A DNA stretch of 64,000 bases, from the NCBI GenBank assembly GCA_016235445.1, contig JACRLB010000017.1, forward strand, positions 62,001 to 126,000. The letters are read 5' to 3'. The translations under genes and the position numbers were made by a program. Shown here in pieces: positions 25,676 to 35,355 of the stretch; the first letter of the stretch is position 1; each line of letters opens with the position of its first letter. The notes below the pieces were generated by a model, which saw only the letters and a list, made by a program, of their open reading frames with translations, was not told where the DNA came from and made no database searches. This DNA comes from Chloroflexota bacterium (GTDB taxonomy: Bacteria > Chloroflexota > Anaerolineae > Anaerolineales > Villigracilaceae).

Positions 25676-26040
25676 CTCACCTTATCGCCTTATTTTTTGT
25701 ACACAGATGCCACGAACGCTTCGCGTACGGAAAAGAGCGGCTTTATTATGGTTTTTTCCGTGAATTTCAGTCTACTCCGTGCTGTCCGTGTTCCAAAAAA
25801 GAGTTTAGGACTTACGCAGAATGCTTTTTTGTCCGCTAATCTACGCCAATCCACACGAATTTTTAAAAGGATTAGCGTAAATTCGTGGAGAGTAGTGGAC
25901 TCTATCAAGGTTTTGCGTAAGTCCTGAGTTAAGAAAAAATCTCTTACGTGATATTCCGCAGGGGCGACCCGACCAGGCTTACAAGAAAGGGTCACGCCTA
26001 CTGCGTACGGTGAGTTAGTAACAGATGGTACGCAGAATTC
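25673..26040. repeat. Composite region bounded by TAACTCACC / GGTGAGTTA
   Basis: TAACTCACC at 25673 and GGTGAGTTA at 26009-26017 are perfect 9-bp inverted ends. Inside are CTTACGCAGAA (25813) and its mirror GCGTAAGTCC (25915), an ATTCGTGG-type palindrome, and 25944-26017 similar to 31346-31486. TAACAGATGGTACGC follows at 26019. No gene is supportable here. Confidence 0.65.
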
Positions 26041-26146
26041 AATCCCGAAGGGATGAAAAGATTATAGAACGTGGAAATCTGCAGAAATCAACCCTGAAGG
26101 GGTGTCATGTTTTGCAAAGAAAATTCCATGCCATCCCTTCGGGATT
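26041..26146. repeat. Inverted-repeat element AATCCCGAAGGGATG
   Basis: Perfect 15-bp ends AATCCCGAAGGGATG (26041-26055) and CATCCCTTCGGGATT (26132-26146); each end is itself partly palindromic. The inside has ACCCTGAAGGGGT. A further hairpin CACTCCTGCGGAGTTGAGTG is at about 26182. Confidence 0.8.
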
Positions 26147-26316
26147 GGAAACTTCCTGCATGGCCTGCACTACAATCATTTCACTCCTGCGGAGTTGAGT
26201 GCGTACCTCAGTTGGTAAGAAACAGTCTCTTAAAGGTTTTTCCGTTCGAATCCGAGTAATCCGTTTGTTCCGTGTACAAAAATAAAGTTAAGAAACAGTC
26301 AAACAAGGAGTCAATC

Positions 26317-27048
26317 ATGAATCAACCCCCCACTGAATTCAACGAATCATCTGTAAATTTGCAATCATTCATCCTTTTTCTTTTTGCATCCGTCGTTGGC
26401 CTGCTGGTTGCAATTCTTTTACTGCCGATCTTTTTACCCAACATGGCCTACTCACTGGAAGGAGAAGGCCCCAAAGCCTATTGGTATCTTTCGCGCGCCA
26501 CCGCCTTTGTTTCGCTGTCTCTGCTCTGGGTCTCGATGGCCCTGGGGCTGGGCATCACCACGAAAATGTCGCGCTTGTGGCCCGGCCTGCCCGCCACATT
26601 TGCCATCCATGAATATGTAAGTTTGCTTGGCCTGTCCTTCGCCGTATTCCACGCCCTCGTTATTTTAGGCGACCATTACATAAATTTCACCCTCTTGCAA
26701 TTACTCGTACCCTTCAGCACAGTAGACTATCGTCCCTTTTGGGTGGGCATCGGGCAGATCGGTTTTTACGTTTGGGCAATTGTGGCTTTAAGTTTTTACA
26801 TCCGCCCGGCCATCGGACAAAAATTCTGGCGCTTTCTGCACTACGCCAGTTTCGGCTTGTACTTTCTCGGCATCCTGCACGGCATCTTCAGCGGCACAGA
26901 TACCAGCCTGAGCTGGGCGCAAAACTATTACTGGTACTCTGCGGGAAGCCTGATCTTCCTTTTCTTCATCCGACTTGTAGGCGTTGTGATCGACTCTTTA
27001 TTCCCCGTGAAGAAACAAGCCCCCGCCCCGCGTCCCACCCAGGGATAA
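26317..27048 (+). CDS. Ferric-reductase-like transmembrane haem protein
   Basis: 243 aa from ATG 26317 (AAGGAG 6 bases upstream). About six membrane helices of the ferric reductase/MsrQ type. Candidate haem-ligand His pairs are in FAIHEYVSLLGLSFAVFHALVILGDH and in WRFLHYASFGLYFLGILHGIFSG. No FAD/NAD domain is attached, as in MsrQ, so it probably passes electrons across the membrane from quinol or a flavin to an outside acceptor. With apbE and the PepSY-like protein nearby, an extracytoplasmic flavin-haem relay is plausible. Confidence 0.82.
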   Translation: MNQPPTEFNESSVNLQSFILFLFASVVGLLVAILLLPIFLPNMAYSLEGEGPKAYWYLSRATAFVSLSLLWVSMALGLGITTKMSRLWPGLPATFAIHEYVSLLGLSFAVFHALVILGDHYINFTLLQLLVPFSTVDYRPFWVGIGQIGFYVWAIVALSFYIRPAIGQKFWRFLHYASFGLYFLGILHGIFSGTDTSLSWAQNYYWYSAGSLIFLFFIRLVGVVIDSLFPVKKQAPAPRPTQG

Positions 27049-27083
27049 CTGATTCGGTTTCCTGACAAATCCCCCACCCTGCC

Positions 27084-27125
27084 AAAAAAAAAGGGAGCGG
27101 CTCACCACTGAGCCGCTCCCTTTTT
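27084..27125. terminator. Bidirectional terminator
   Basis: Stem GGGAGCGGCTCA (27093-27104) and TGAGCCGCTCCC (27109-27120), with an A-run before and a T-run after, so it can end both the + strand ferric-reductase gene and the - strand dnaK transcript. Confidence 0.92.
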
Positions 27126-27155
27126 ACTCATTACTCATTACTCATTACTCGTCCC
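27126..27155. repeat. ACTCATT heptamer repeat
   Basis: Three to four units of ACTCATT between the terminator and the dnaK stop codon; same unit length as the repeats in the polysaccharide locus. Confidence 0.75.
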
Positions 27156-27167
27156 TCACCCCTCATC

Positions 27168-29060
27168 CTATTCCTTCACTTCCCCATCGATCACATCCCC
27201 ATCCTGTGACGGCGTAGGGCCAGAGCCGCCCTCACTTTCAGGCTGGGCCTGTTGCTGTCCCTGCGCATACAACTGCTGGCTGAGCGCATGGAAAGTGTTT
27301 TGCAATTCTTCCGTCAGCTTCTTGATGCTGTCCACATCTTCACCTTGCGCGGCCTGCTTCAACTCGCTCACCTTCGCTTCAATGGAGCTTTTTTCAGCGG
27401 CGGGTACTTTGTCGCCAAGCTCGCGCAGTGATTTTTCGATCTGGTACGAAAGGTTGTCCGCGTTGTTCTTTACTTCGATCACTTCGCGGCGTTTCTTGTC
27501 TGCGGCTTCGTTCTGGCGGGCTTCCTGCATCATGCGGTCAATATCGTTTTTGTTCAAATTTGTGGATGCAGTAATGGCAACCTTTTGTTCCTTGCCTGTG
27601 GCTTTGTCTTTTGCTGTCACATGCAAAATGCCATTCGCGTCGATGTCGAAGGTCACTTCCACCTGTGGAATGCCGCGTGGAGCAGGCGGGATTCCATCAA
27701 GTCGGAATCTGCCCAGGCTCATGTTGTCGTTTGCCATCGGACGCTCGCCCTGCAAAACGTGGATGTCCACAGCCGTCTGATTATCCCCAGCCGTGGAATA
27801 CACTTCCGTCTTGCGGACGGGGATGGTGGTGTTGCGTTCGATCATTACGGTCATCACACTGCCCATCGTTTCCACACCGAGGGAGAGCGGGGTTACATCC
27901 AACAGCAAAATATCCTTCACTTCGCCGCCGAGCACACCGCCCTGAATGGCAGCGCCAATCGCCACAACCTCATCGGGGTTCACGCCCTTGTTGGGTTCCT
28001 TTTGAGTCAATTTCCGTACCAGGTCTGCCACCATCGGCATCCGCGTGGAACCGCCCACCAGAACTACTTCATCGAGTTTATCCGAGCTGAAGCCGGCATC
28101 CTTCAAAGCATTTTCAAACGGATGGCGACAGCGCTGGAGCAAATCCTCTGTCATCTGCTCGAATTTGGCGCGGCTCAGTTTCAACTGCAAATGTTTCGGC
28201 CCACTGGCATCGGCTGTGATGTAGGGCAGGTTGATCTCTGTCTCCATCACGGTGGAAAGCTCGATCTTCGCCTTTTCAGCAGATTCGCGCAGACGCTGTA
28301 AGGCCTGGCGGTCCTGGCGCAGATCGATACCCTGGTCTTTCTTGAATTCGTCTGCGGCCCAGTTGGTGATCTTCTGATCCCAATCATCGCCGCCGAGGTG
28401 CGTGTCGCCGTTCGTGGCTTTTACTTCGATTACGCCTTCCCCAACTTCAAGGATGGACACATCGAAGGTGCCCCCGCCCAGGTCAAAGACGAGGATCGTT
28501 TCATTCTTTTTCCTATCCAGCCCATACGCGAGGGCGGAAGCGGTCGGTTCGTTGATGATCCGCAGGACTTCCAATCCAGCAATCTTGCCTGCATCTTTTG
28601 TAGCCTGGCGCTGGCTGTCATTGAAATACGCGGGGACGGTGATGACTGCCTGCGTGACAGGCTCGCCCAAATACGCCTCCGCATCCGACTTTAGCTTGCC
28701 CAGCACCATGGCGCTGATTTCCTGCGGAGAATATTCCCGTCCCGTTACAGGGATTTTGACGCGCACATCGCCCGCAGACCCCTGCATCACTTGATAGGAA
28801 ACCATGCTTCGTTCTGTGCTGGTTTCCTCGAAATGACGGCCAATGAAGCGTTTGATGGAATAGATTGTATTATCCGCATTCACAACCGCCTGGCGTTTTG
28901 CGGTTTGCCCCACCATGCGTTCCCCATTTTTATTGAACGCCACAACAGACGGGCATAAACGTCCGCCTTCGGCTGTGGTGATGACAGTGGGTGTGCCTCC
29001 TTCGATAACAGAGACAACACTGTTGGTCGTGCCCAGGTCAATGCCTATGATTTTTCCCAT
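27168..29060 (-). CDS. dnaK: Chaperone DnaK (Hsp70)
   Basis: 630 aa, full length. ATPase domain: [13 protein letters not shown] at the N-terminus, [18 protein letters not shown] and [13 protein letters not shown]. Substrate-binding domain: [19 protein letters not shown], then a helical lid and a Gly/Asp-rich tail ending in EVKE. It is an ATP-driven folding chaperone in the cytoplasm. No grpE or dnaJ lies next to it. RBS AAGGAG. Its leader contains a hairpin but I see no CIRCE operator. Confidence 0.98.
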   Translation of the reverse strand: MGKIIGIDLGTTNSVVSVIEGGTPTVITTAEGGRLCPSVVAFNKNGERMVGQTAKRQAVVNADNTIYSIKRFIGRHFEETSTERSMVSYQVMQGSAGDVRVKIPVTGREYSPQEISAMVLGKLKSDAEAYLGEPVTQAVITVPAYFNDSQRQATKDAGKIAGLEVLRIINEPTASALAYGLDRKKNETILVFDLGGGTFDVSILEVGEGVIEVKATNGDTHLGGDDWDQKITNWAADEFKKDQGIDLRQDRQALQRLRESAEKAKIELSTVMETEINLPYITADASGPKHLQLKLSRAKFEQMTEDLLQRCRHPFENALKDAGFSSDKLDEVVLVGGSTRMPMVADLVRKLTQKEPNKGVNPDEVVAIGAAIQGGVLGGEVKDILLLDVTPLSLGVETMGSVMTVMIERNTTIPVRKTEVYSTAGDNQTAVDIHVLQGERPMANDNMSLGRFRLDGIPPAPRGIPQVEVTFDIDANGILHVTAKDKATGKEQKVAITASTNLNKNDIDRMMQEARQNEAADKKRREVIEVKNNADNLSYQIEKSLRELGDKVPAAEKSSIEAKVSELKQAAQGEDVDSIKKLTEELQNTFHALSQQLYAQGQQQAQPESEGGSGPTPSQDGDVIDGEVKE

Positions 29061-29086
29061 AATGAACTCCTTACATGATCTTGTAA

Positions 29087-29124
29087 GTGACAGTCATCTC
29101 TCTGCTTCGCAAGATGGCTGTCAC
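29087..29124 (-). promoter_or_regulatory. Hairpin in the dnaK leader
   Basis: Arms GTGACAGTCATC (29087-29098) and GATGGCTGTCAC (29113-29124), one mismatch, placed about 25-65 bases before the dnaK start. It might control translation or mRNA stability, or be a repeat related to the palindrome at 13785. Beyond it, 29125-29270 shows no gene. Confidence 0.55.
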
Positions 29125-29273
29125 ATTTTATGTGCGTTTATCTTAAACGAATTATGCAAGAATTCTGTTAACGGCATGTAGGTTTTTGATCAAAAAACAT
29201 GGCGCGCCTGATTGAGCCGAATTTTTTTATCAGGTCATTAGGAATTGCCATAATTAAATCTTTTCAGTACTTC

Positions 29274-29360
29274 GACAATGTCACATTAAGACTGAAACCA
29301 AAGTACAAAACCACAAAGGGCACGACACTTGCACCGCGCTGCGGATGCAGTGCAGGTGAG
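29274..29360. repeat. Dispersed repeat B (copy 1)
   Basis: Shares GACAATGTCACATT, CCACAAAGGGCAC, ACACTTGC and TGCAGTGCAGGTGAG with 37676-37766. Downstream, 29490-29570 holds two copies of CTGGCGCGC(A/G)GCGCAAGTGTTCGC. No coding frame in this 840-bp intergenic gap is convincing. Confidence 0.7.
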
Positions 29361-29687
29361 TTCACGAAGGAAGTTCAAAAGGTGGCTCATGTGTAAAGAG
29401 TGTGCAGGCTGAACGCTCGGACTTTCAAAGAGAAAAAAACTTAACGCGAATTTTTCGAATGAGACGAATGACGCGAAAAAAATTCGCGTTACACTGCGCT
29501 GGCGCGCAGCGCAAGTGTTCGCCCAATTTGCGTAACACCGCACTGGCGCGCGGCGCAAGTGTTCGCGTTAAAAGGTTTTGATCTATTGCACAGAGTCTAC
29601 ACATGAGCCAAAAAGGTTTTTCCGTGCCGTCCGTGTACGAGAATCACGGCGATTCCCAGAGAACTTTTTTCATACATACCACCTTTT

Positions 29688-29854
29688 GTGTGCAAGCAAA
29701 GGTTGTCGTATTTCCCTTTTCCCTCACCCCAAGTATGAAGACTTTTCGCCGTGTCGACTCCCCCCTCTCCCTGAGGGACGTGTGCCCGTAAGGGTAGAGG
29801 GCAGGGTGAGGGGTTTTCACAGCCCAGCGAACAATCTACCTCCCCTGACAACCT
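29688..29854. mobile_element. Dispersed element A (copy 1)
   Basis: Preceded by GTGTGCAAGCAA; begins AGGTTGTC and ends with the mirror TGACAACCT. The inside has CCCTCACCCCAAGTATGAAG, CGCCGTGTCGACTC and a palindromic CCCTCTCCCTGAGGGACG...AGGGTAGAGGGCAGGG block. Other copies: 36969-37109 and, with the core inverted, 41496-41635. Confidence 0.75.
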
Positions 29855-29900
29855 AATCCCAGCCCTTTCGCCGCAGAATGTACCGCATGGACTAAACCAA

Positions 29901-31115
29901 ATGACACAGCCACAAAATCCCGCCTCCCCCTCCTGGGGCACAAATACCAAACTGGTCGTCGCCCTCACCATTATCGTCATCATTGGCGCATTGCTCGTCA
30001 AATTCCAGTTCATCATCAGCCCCCTGCTGATCGCGCTTGTCTTTTCCTATCTATTCCACCCTGTTGCAGATTTTTTCCAGCGCAAACTGCGCTTCTCCTG
30101 GAACGCATCCGTCGGAGTCATCTACCTTGTCATCATCGTTCTATTTCTAAGCCTGCTCACCCTCGGCGGCGTGGGATTGGTGCAACAGATCCAAAGCCTG
30201 GTCATCGTCCTGCAAGACGCAATCAAAACCCTCCCTGAACTCATCGCAAATATTTCAGGGCAAATCTATCAATTTGGCCCCTTCAAACTCGATTTTAGCG
30301 CGCTCGACTTGAGAGACCTGAGCAGTCAGGTACTCGGCATGGTACAACCCCTACTAAGCCGCACAGGCACACTGCTTGGAACCGTGGCAGGCGGCGCGGC
30401 CAACTTCCTCGGCTGGACCTTATTCGTCATCCTCGTCTCATACTTTGTGCTTGCCGAAAGCGGCGGCCTGCGAGACCGCATCATCATCGTGGATGTCCCC
30501 GGCTACTCACAAGACCTTTCCCGCCTCACTCGTGAACTCGGCCGCATCTGGAACGCCTTCCTGCGCGGACAAGTCATCATCTTCTTCCTCACCGTCATCG
30601 TATACTCCATCGTATTGAGCATCCTCGGGGTGCATTACGCCATCGGCCTCGCATTCCTCGCAGGGCTTGCTCGTTTCGTTCCATACATTGGCCCCGCCAT
30701 CAACTGGGTCATCCTCGTGCTTGTCTCCTATTTTCAAGTTTACAAACTGCTCGGCCTTTCGCCCTTCTACTACACCCTGCTGGTGCTCCTCATCGCACTG
30801 GTGATAGACCAGGTCTTCGACAACATCATCTCCCCGCGCATCCTTTCCGACGCGCTCAAAGTCCACCCCGCCGCCGTGCTGGTCGCCGCCATCGTCGCCG
30901 CCAACCTGCTTGGAATTCTGGGCGTTGTCGTCGCCGCCCCCATCCTTGCCACCGCCACATTACTCTGGAAATACACCATGCGGAAAATGCTGGATGTGAA
31001 TCCCTGGCCCGAAGAAGAACTTCACCAAACGCCCCCACCACTCGGATCACGCCTCCTCGTCTCAATCAGACGCTTCCTGCGTACCCTCAGCTTGAAACTA
31101 AAAAAAGGGAAATAA
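29901..31115 (+). CDS. AI-2E family transporter (PerM-like permease)
   Basis: 404 aa. N-terminal helices (LVVALTIIVIIGALLV, FIISPLLIALVFSYLFHP), an extracytoplasmic region about 90-150, and the family core FLRGQVIIFFLTVIVYSIVLSILGVHYAIGLAFLAGLARFVPYIGPAINW, ending LGILGVVVAAPILATATLLWKY. About eight membrane segments. Members export small molecules or act as Na+/H+ antiporters; the cargo here is unknown. A short acidic protein gene follows within 50 bp. Confidence 0.9.
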   Translation: MTQPQNPASPSWGTNTKLVVALTIIVIIGALLVKFQFIISPLLIALVFSYLFHPVADFFQRKLRFSWNASVGVIYLVIIVLFLSLLTLGGVGLVQQIQSLVIVLQDAIKTLPELIANISGQIYQFGPFKLDFSALDLRDLSSQVLGMVQPLLSRTGTLLGTVAGGAANFLGWTLFVILVSYFVLAESGGLRDRIIIVDVPGYSQDLSRLTRELGRIWNAFLRGQVIIFFLTVIVYSIVLSILGVHYAIGLAFLAGLARFVPYIGPAINWVILVLVSYFQVYKLLGLSPFYYTLLVLLIALVIDQVFDNIISPRILSDALKVHPAAVLVAAIVAANLLGILGVVVAAPILATATLLWKYTMRKMLDVNPWPEEELHQTPPPLGSRLLVSIRRFLRTLSLKLKKGK

Positions 31116-31165
31116 CCTCCCCGTATCATTGTTTTTTAAAATCACATCCACCCAAGGAGAATATC

Positions 31166-31348
31166 ATGAACAACAATAACAACGAACCCCGCACCGGCAC
31201 CCTCGCAGAGACCGAGAACTTCCTCGCCTGGAAAGCCGAAGAACCCGACGGCGAAGCCACCTACCACATCGAAATGAACAACGTCACCGTCCACTTCTTC
31301 GAAGAAGAATGGGCCGAGTTCCTGCAACTCGTCAAGGAATTAAAGTAA
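31166..31348 (+). CDS. Small acidic conserved-looking protein
   Basis: 60 aa with a good RBS (AAGGAG) before ATG. Asn-rich start, then EPDGEATYHIEMNNVTVHFFEEEWAEFLQLVKEL, a pattern that looks like two beta strands and a helix. Family not recognised. Probably soluble and cytoplasmic. Its TAA stop is the first three bases of the TAACTGATGGTACGC repeat element. Confidence 0.7.
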   Translation: MNNNNNEPRTGTLAETENFLAWKAEEPDGEATYHIEMNNVTVHFFEEEWAEFLQLVKELK

Positions 31349-31486
31349 CTGATGGTACGCGATATTCCGTAGGGGCAACCCGTCCAGGCATTACAAAAGG
31401 CTTATTCTCAAAGGGAGGGTTGCCCCAGTGTGGACAGGTTTTCAAGAACATGGATGGGTCGCGCCCCTACTGCGTAAGGTGAGTTA
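31346..31486. mobile_element. MITE-like element, second copy
   Basis: Left end TAACTGATGGTACGC, right end GCGTAAGGTGAGTTA. The inner sequence (GATATTCCGTAGGGGCAACCCGTCC ... GGATGGGTCGCGCC) is the reverse complement of that at 21727-21906. Confidence 0.75.
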
Positions 31487-31560
31487 AAATAATACCCGCA
31501 ACAAAGACGGAGTCCGATCATCCCATCGGACTCCGTACAAATATCTGGAGATTTTTTTGA

Positions 31561-33615
31561 ATGAAATTATTTCAACGTTTATTCAGGGTGGGATTCAGTT
31601 TATCCATTGCATTCATCGTCAGCTTTCCCTCTGCCGTCATCTATTTTGATTACTCCGGGTACAAGCACAACATAGACCGTCTTATGCTTGTCGCCGTCCC
31701 CACGCTGGCAATAGGGTTCCTGCTATTTGAAATCTTCCCAAAATTCTGGGCGTGGATCGTACAACGAAAGCCCGGCATTCTTCTTACCTTCGGCCTGTTT
31801 GCCCTCATCGCCGCAATCGAAACCGTGCTTCCCGTTGGAACCTCGCGGGTCTATTATCTCGGCGCCTTTGCCTTTGCGCTGGCTCTCTTCACCTTAATGC
31901 TCCCAGCCGCGCCATCCCTGGAACGGCTGAGTCCAACTCATTCCGTCTGGCATTACCTTCTTGGGTTTTTATTCAGCCTGTCGGTTACATATGGGATGGT
32001 GGGCTTTTTCAGCGGCACGCTGGATGGCAGGTTTCATATCATTACCTTCTCTATGGCAATCAGCCTTCCCGTCAGCATCTTTGGCTATTATCTCGTACGC
32101 CGCGCCGCGCATTCCCTCAAGGATGGGTTTCTAAGTAACGGGTTGAATATCCTGCTTGCCTTAACCCTGCCTGCATTCGCGGCCGTCATTTTTTACATCA
32201 GCGCCCGGTTCCCAGCCATGTTTCAGGCAGGGTATTTTCAAATCCCCGGCGAATGGATCGATCTTTATCTTTCCAGTTCTGTGGTTGGCGGAGCCTGGGG
32301 CATTTTATTGCTGGAACAAATCGAAACACGCGGCATGTATCGGGCCTTCAGAAAAACAAAAATCTTTTCCTTCATTAAAGAAAACCTGCCTGGCATCTAT
32401 GCGGGCGCAATGATCTTTCTGGTGAACTTGATCCTTGCGCGCACTTTTAACCATCCTACTTTTAGTTTAAACAGCATCGTCTTCGAAGCGGACGCCGGGC
32501 CCTGGTTTGCCATCCTCGGCCTGCCCGAAGGATTTAACGTCAACCGCGCAGTGCATCCGTTGGTGTTGCTCACCCTTCGTCCCTTCGTCAGTCTGATCCG
32601 TCTCTTCGTCGCCGAAAAATGGTTCCTGGCTCCCATGATCGCCATCGCAGTGATGAGCGGATCTGCCACACTGATGGCGTGGATATTCGTCAAACGCGCC
32701 GCGCAAAAGGATACCTATGCCTTCCTCTTTGCGGCTCTGCTTGGCACAACCGCCTCACACCTGCTCTTCGGGTCGCTCACCGAGACGTATGTCTTCGGCA
32801 TGGCATCCCTTATTTTCTTTTTCCTCCTTATCCAGGCAGATGAAAAAAGGTTTTCCGTGCTCGTCCCGGCAGGCCTGCTTGTTTTCGGCATCACTGTCAC
32901 CAACATCGCTCAAAGTATGATCGGCCTGTTCTTCAAAAAATTTGGCTTCTGGCGGCTGGTACGCTATGGCATTATTCTGCTTGCAACGGGAATTACGCTG
33001 ACGGCCTTTGTGAGCGTGCTCTATCCCGGCAACCAGTCCTTCTTTTATGTGCCGCAGGATATTCTTTTTGAAGCCCGTTTTTCACAGCCTGTTGCAGGGA
33101 ATCCAATTGAAAAGATGGTGAACCGGGCCAGGGTCGTGGGAAGAACCGTATTCTTGTATGGAATGCTGGCCCCCACACCCATCGAAGATTTCACAGGAAA
33201 ACAAACGGGGACTCCACTCATCGACTTCAAAACCTACGATTATAAAGACCGCATTGTCGCATGGTACCAGGGGCTGGCGAACATCCCACTCGCTTTCTGG
33301 CTCATCCTGCTTGCAGTATCGCTGGTGTTCTTCCTGAAAAATACCCGCACCGAAGATACCCCCCTCCTGCTCGGCCTGCTCGGCAGTATTGCCTTCAACT
33401 TTTTCCTGCACATGAATTACGGAACTGAACTTTTCCTCTACACTCCCTACTTCACCTTCCTCGTTGTCTTTTTCGTCGCCGTCTCCTTGAAAGAACTCGC
33501 AGAAAAACGCTGGTTTCAAATCGTACTCGCCGCTTTCCTGCTCATGACAATGGCAAACAATGCCCGCTTCATCTTTATCATCTTGCGCGGACTCTCTCCC
33601 TATTTTGGCGGATGA
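31561..33615 (+). CDS. Polytopic membrane protein, GT-C glycosyltransferase-like
   Basis: 684 aa with many (at least 14) hydrophobic helices. The segment SIVFEADAGPWFAILGLPEGFNVNRAVHPLVLLTLRP near residue 310 has an acidic pair after a strand, followed by an HP motif, as in the first outer loop of GT-C enzymes (PMT/ArnT superfamily). An extra about 250-residue hydrophobic N-terminal block precedes it. The next gene encodes a shorter relative. A role in transferring lipid-linked sugars on the outside of the membrane is likely but not proven. Confidence 0.7.
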   Translation: MKLFQRLFRVGFSLSIAFIVSFPSAVIYFDYSGYKHNIDRLMLVAVPTLAIGFLLFEIFPKFWAWIVQRKPGILLTFGLFALIAAIETVLPVGTSRVYYLGAFAFALALFTLMLPAAPSLERLSPTHSVWHYLLGFLFSLSVTYGMVGFFSGTLDGRFHIITFSMAISLPVSIFGYYLVRRAAHSLKDGFLSNGLNILLALTLPAFAAVIFYISARFPAMFQAGYFQIPGEWIDLYLSSSVVGGAWGILLLEQIETRGMYRAFRKTKIFSFIKENLPGIYAGAMIFLVNLILARTFNHPTFSLNSIVFEADAGPWFAILGLPEGFNVNRAVHPLVLLTLRPFVSLIRLFVAEKWFLAPMIAIAVMSGSATLMAWIFVKRAAQKDTYAFLFAALLGTTASHLLFGSLTETYVFGMASLIFFFLLIQADEKRFSVLVPAGLLVFGITVTNIAQSMIGLFFKKFGFWRLVRYGIILLATGITLTAFVSVLYPGNQSFFYVPQDILFEARFSQPVAGNPIEKMVNRARVVGRTVFLYGMLAPTPIEDFTGKQTGTPLIDFKTYDYKDRIVAWYQGLANIPLAFWLILLAVSLVFFLKNTRTEDTPLLLGLLGSIAFNFFLHMNYGTELFLYTPYFTFLVVFFVAVSLKELAEKRWFQIVLAAFLLMTMANNARFIFIILRGLSPYFGG

Positions 33616-33628
33616 CAGGCTGGCAAAC

Positions 33629-35266
33629 GTGCGCTTCCTAAACACACGCCTCCTCACAGCCTGGGCGCTGGGAATCCCATTCACATATTTGATTGTCGGA
33701 TTCCTCGCCAACTTCTACCCAACAAACTATGAAACATTCCTGCTGACTCTGCCCACTCAATCCTGCATCAGCATAATCATTCACCGCCTGACGGAAAGAA
33801 AAAAAACGCCTCTTTCCGACTTTGGCCTGATCGTTGTTCTCTTCGGCATTCTCTCCGCCTTTGCAGTCACCCTGTTCAAAACCGCAGGGAACTTCCCCAG
33901 CCTGTTCAATGCAGGGATTTATCAGATCGAGGCCAGTTCATTGGGCGGCTTCATCGCGGCGATTGCCTTATCCCTGCCGCTCTCCCTGTGGGGACTCTCC
34001 TTTGCCAAAAGCAGAAAATTCGATCAATCCAGTTTTTTCAAATGGATGGATGAAAACCTCGGCGGCTTGATCCTCGCCGCCTTTTTCTTCTCGCTGTATT
34101 TGATCCTCGTTTCCATATTCAGCCAGCCCGCCTTCGATGTGGACGATATTTTCTTCGACGCAGACACCAACCTGTGGCGCTGGCGGTTTGCCACCGAAAA
34201 CTACCGCGATTACTACTGGCGTTCGGTGCATCCCTTCGTCCTCATCATCATCCGCCCTCTGGTAGCGCTCATCGCCATCCTGCTCAAAGGCAACAAACTA
34301 AACGCCACATTCGTGCTGGTGGCCCTGACGGGCGCGCTCTGCGTTTTCCTCGTCTGGTATTTTGTCAAGAACCTCATCGGCAATTCGTTGTACGCCATGC
34401 TCATTGCCGCGCTGTTTGGCGCATCCACCGCCCAGCTTGTGTTCAGTTCCCTGATCGAGACGTATATCTTTCTCGCGGCGGCGGCATTGATCTTCCTCAT
34501 CCTTCTGCTAAAAGACAAGCCCCTGCCCGCCCTGGTGATTGCCGGCCTGGCCGCCTTCGGAATCACCCTCTCCAACTTTGGGCAGACAGTCATCGCGCAC
34601 CTGCTGGTCAAGCGAAACATCAAAGGATGGGTCACCTATGGGCTGATCGTCGCCGCCCTGGTCGTCCCATTGACCCTGCTCAACAACTGGGTCTACCCCA
34701 ACTCTCAGCCCTACTTTTTCGATCTCTCCACCTACAGCAGTGAGGGACACAATTCCTTCCCTCCCACCCTCCAGCGCGCCTCGTACCTGGCGCGGGTCAT
34801 GTTCCTGCACAGTTTCGTTGCCCCCGCCCCGCTGATCCTCGAAGAGGAAATCCCTTTCCTGAAAGTGTGGATGTTCCGGGCCTCCATCAAAAAAGAACCA
34901 ATGCGCATCAGCCAGTACGAAACATCGCTTGGCACAACAACCGCATTTATCTGGCTGGGGTTTATCCTGCTTGGCGGGACGTTATTCCTGAAAAATTTTA
35001 CAAAGCAGGATAACCGCTTCCCCCTTACCTTCATCCTGCTTCTGTTATTCTATTTTGCTCTTCACCTGCGCTACGGCAAAGACGTGTTTCTCTACGCCGC
35101 CAACTGGACCTACGCCATCCTTCTTTTCCTTGCCCTGGCATGGAGGGAACTTGCCGATAAAAGATGGTTTCAGGTTTCCCTGCTTGTGTTCATTGGCTTG
35201 TTACTCGCCAACAATTTGCAGTTGATCATTACCATGTTGAGCGCCTCGGCCTTGCATATCAAGTAG
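33629..35266 (+). CDS. Polytopic membrane protein, second GT-C-like paralogue
   Basis: 545 aa from GTG 33629, which puts a short basic leader (RFLNTRLL) before the first helix; an ATG at 33560 in the same frame lies inside the previous gene and is less likely. The matching segment is DIFFDADTNLWRWRFATENYRDYYWRSVHPFVLIIIRP, clearly homologous to the previous gene. The C-terminal ends also match (ALHLRYGKDVFLYAANWTYAILLFLALAWRELADKRWFQ against FFLHMNYGTELFLYTPYFTFLVVFFVAVSLKELAEKRWFQ). Tandem duplication followed by divergence. Confidence 0.7.
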   Translation: MRFLNTRLLTAWALGIPFTYLIVGFLANFYPTNYETFLLTLPTQSCISIIIHRLTERKKTPLSDFGLIVVLFGILSAFAVTLFKTAGNFPSLFNAGIYQIEASSLGGFIAAIALSLPLSLWGLSFAKSRKFDQSSFFKWMDENLGGLILAAFFFSLYLILVSIFSQPAFDVDDIFFDADTNLWRWRFATENYRDYYWRSVHPFVLIIIRPLVALIAILLKGNKLNATFVLVALTGALCVFLVWYFVKNLIGNSLYAMLIAALFGASTAQLVFSSLIETYIFLAAAALIFLILLLKDKPLPALVIAGLAAFGITLSNFGQTVIAHLLVKRNIKGWVTYGLIVAALVVPLTLLNNWVYPNSQPYFFDLSTYSSEGHNSFPPTLQRASYLARVMFLHSFVAPAPLILEEEIPFLKVWMFRASIKKEPMRISQYETSLGTTTAFIWLGFILLGGTLFLKNFTKQDNRFPLTFILLLLFYFALHLRYGKDVFLYAANWTYAILLFLALAWRELADKRWFQVSLLVFIGLLLANNLQLIITMLSASALHIK

Positions 35267-35288
35267 CGCCCCAGTTTCATTAACAAAT

Positions 35289-35326
35289 AAAACCGCGGCC
35301 TGTTCAACAGGTCGCGGTTTTGTTTT
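35289..35326 (+). terminator. Rho-independent terminator
   Basis: Arms AACCGCGGCCTGTT and AACAGGTCGCGGTT with one mismatch, followed by TTGTTTT. Ends the transcript of the two GT-C-like genes. Confidence 0.9.
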
Positions 35327-35355
35327 GCCATTCAGTCCGATTGCCCAATACGGCT

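Noticed and set aside
26205-26270. tRNA-like pieces (CTCAGTTGGTAAG and GTTCGAATCC)
   Set aside because: The D-arm-like and T-loop-like pieces are about 30 bases apart with no anticodon arm or acceptor stem pairing.
29061-29270. CIRCE operator for dnaK
   Set aside because: No TTAGCACTC-N9-GAGTGCTAA pattern is present; only a different hairpin is seen.
29199-29396. 65-aa open frame on the + strand
   Set aside because: It runs through dispersed repeat B, has no ribosome site and no recognisable family.
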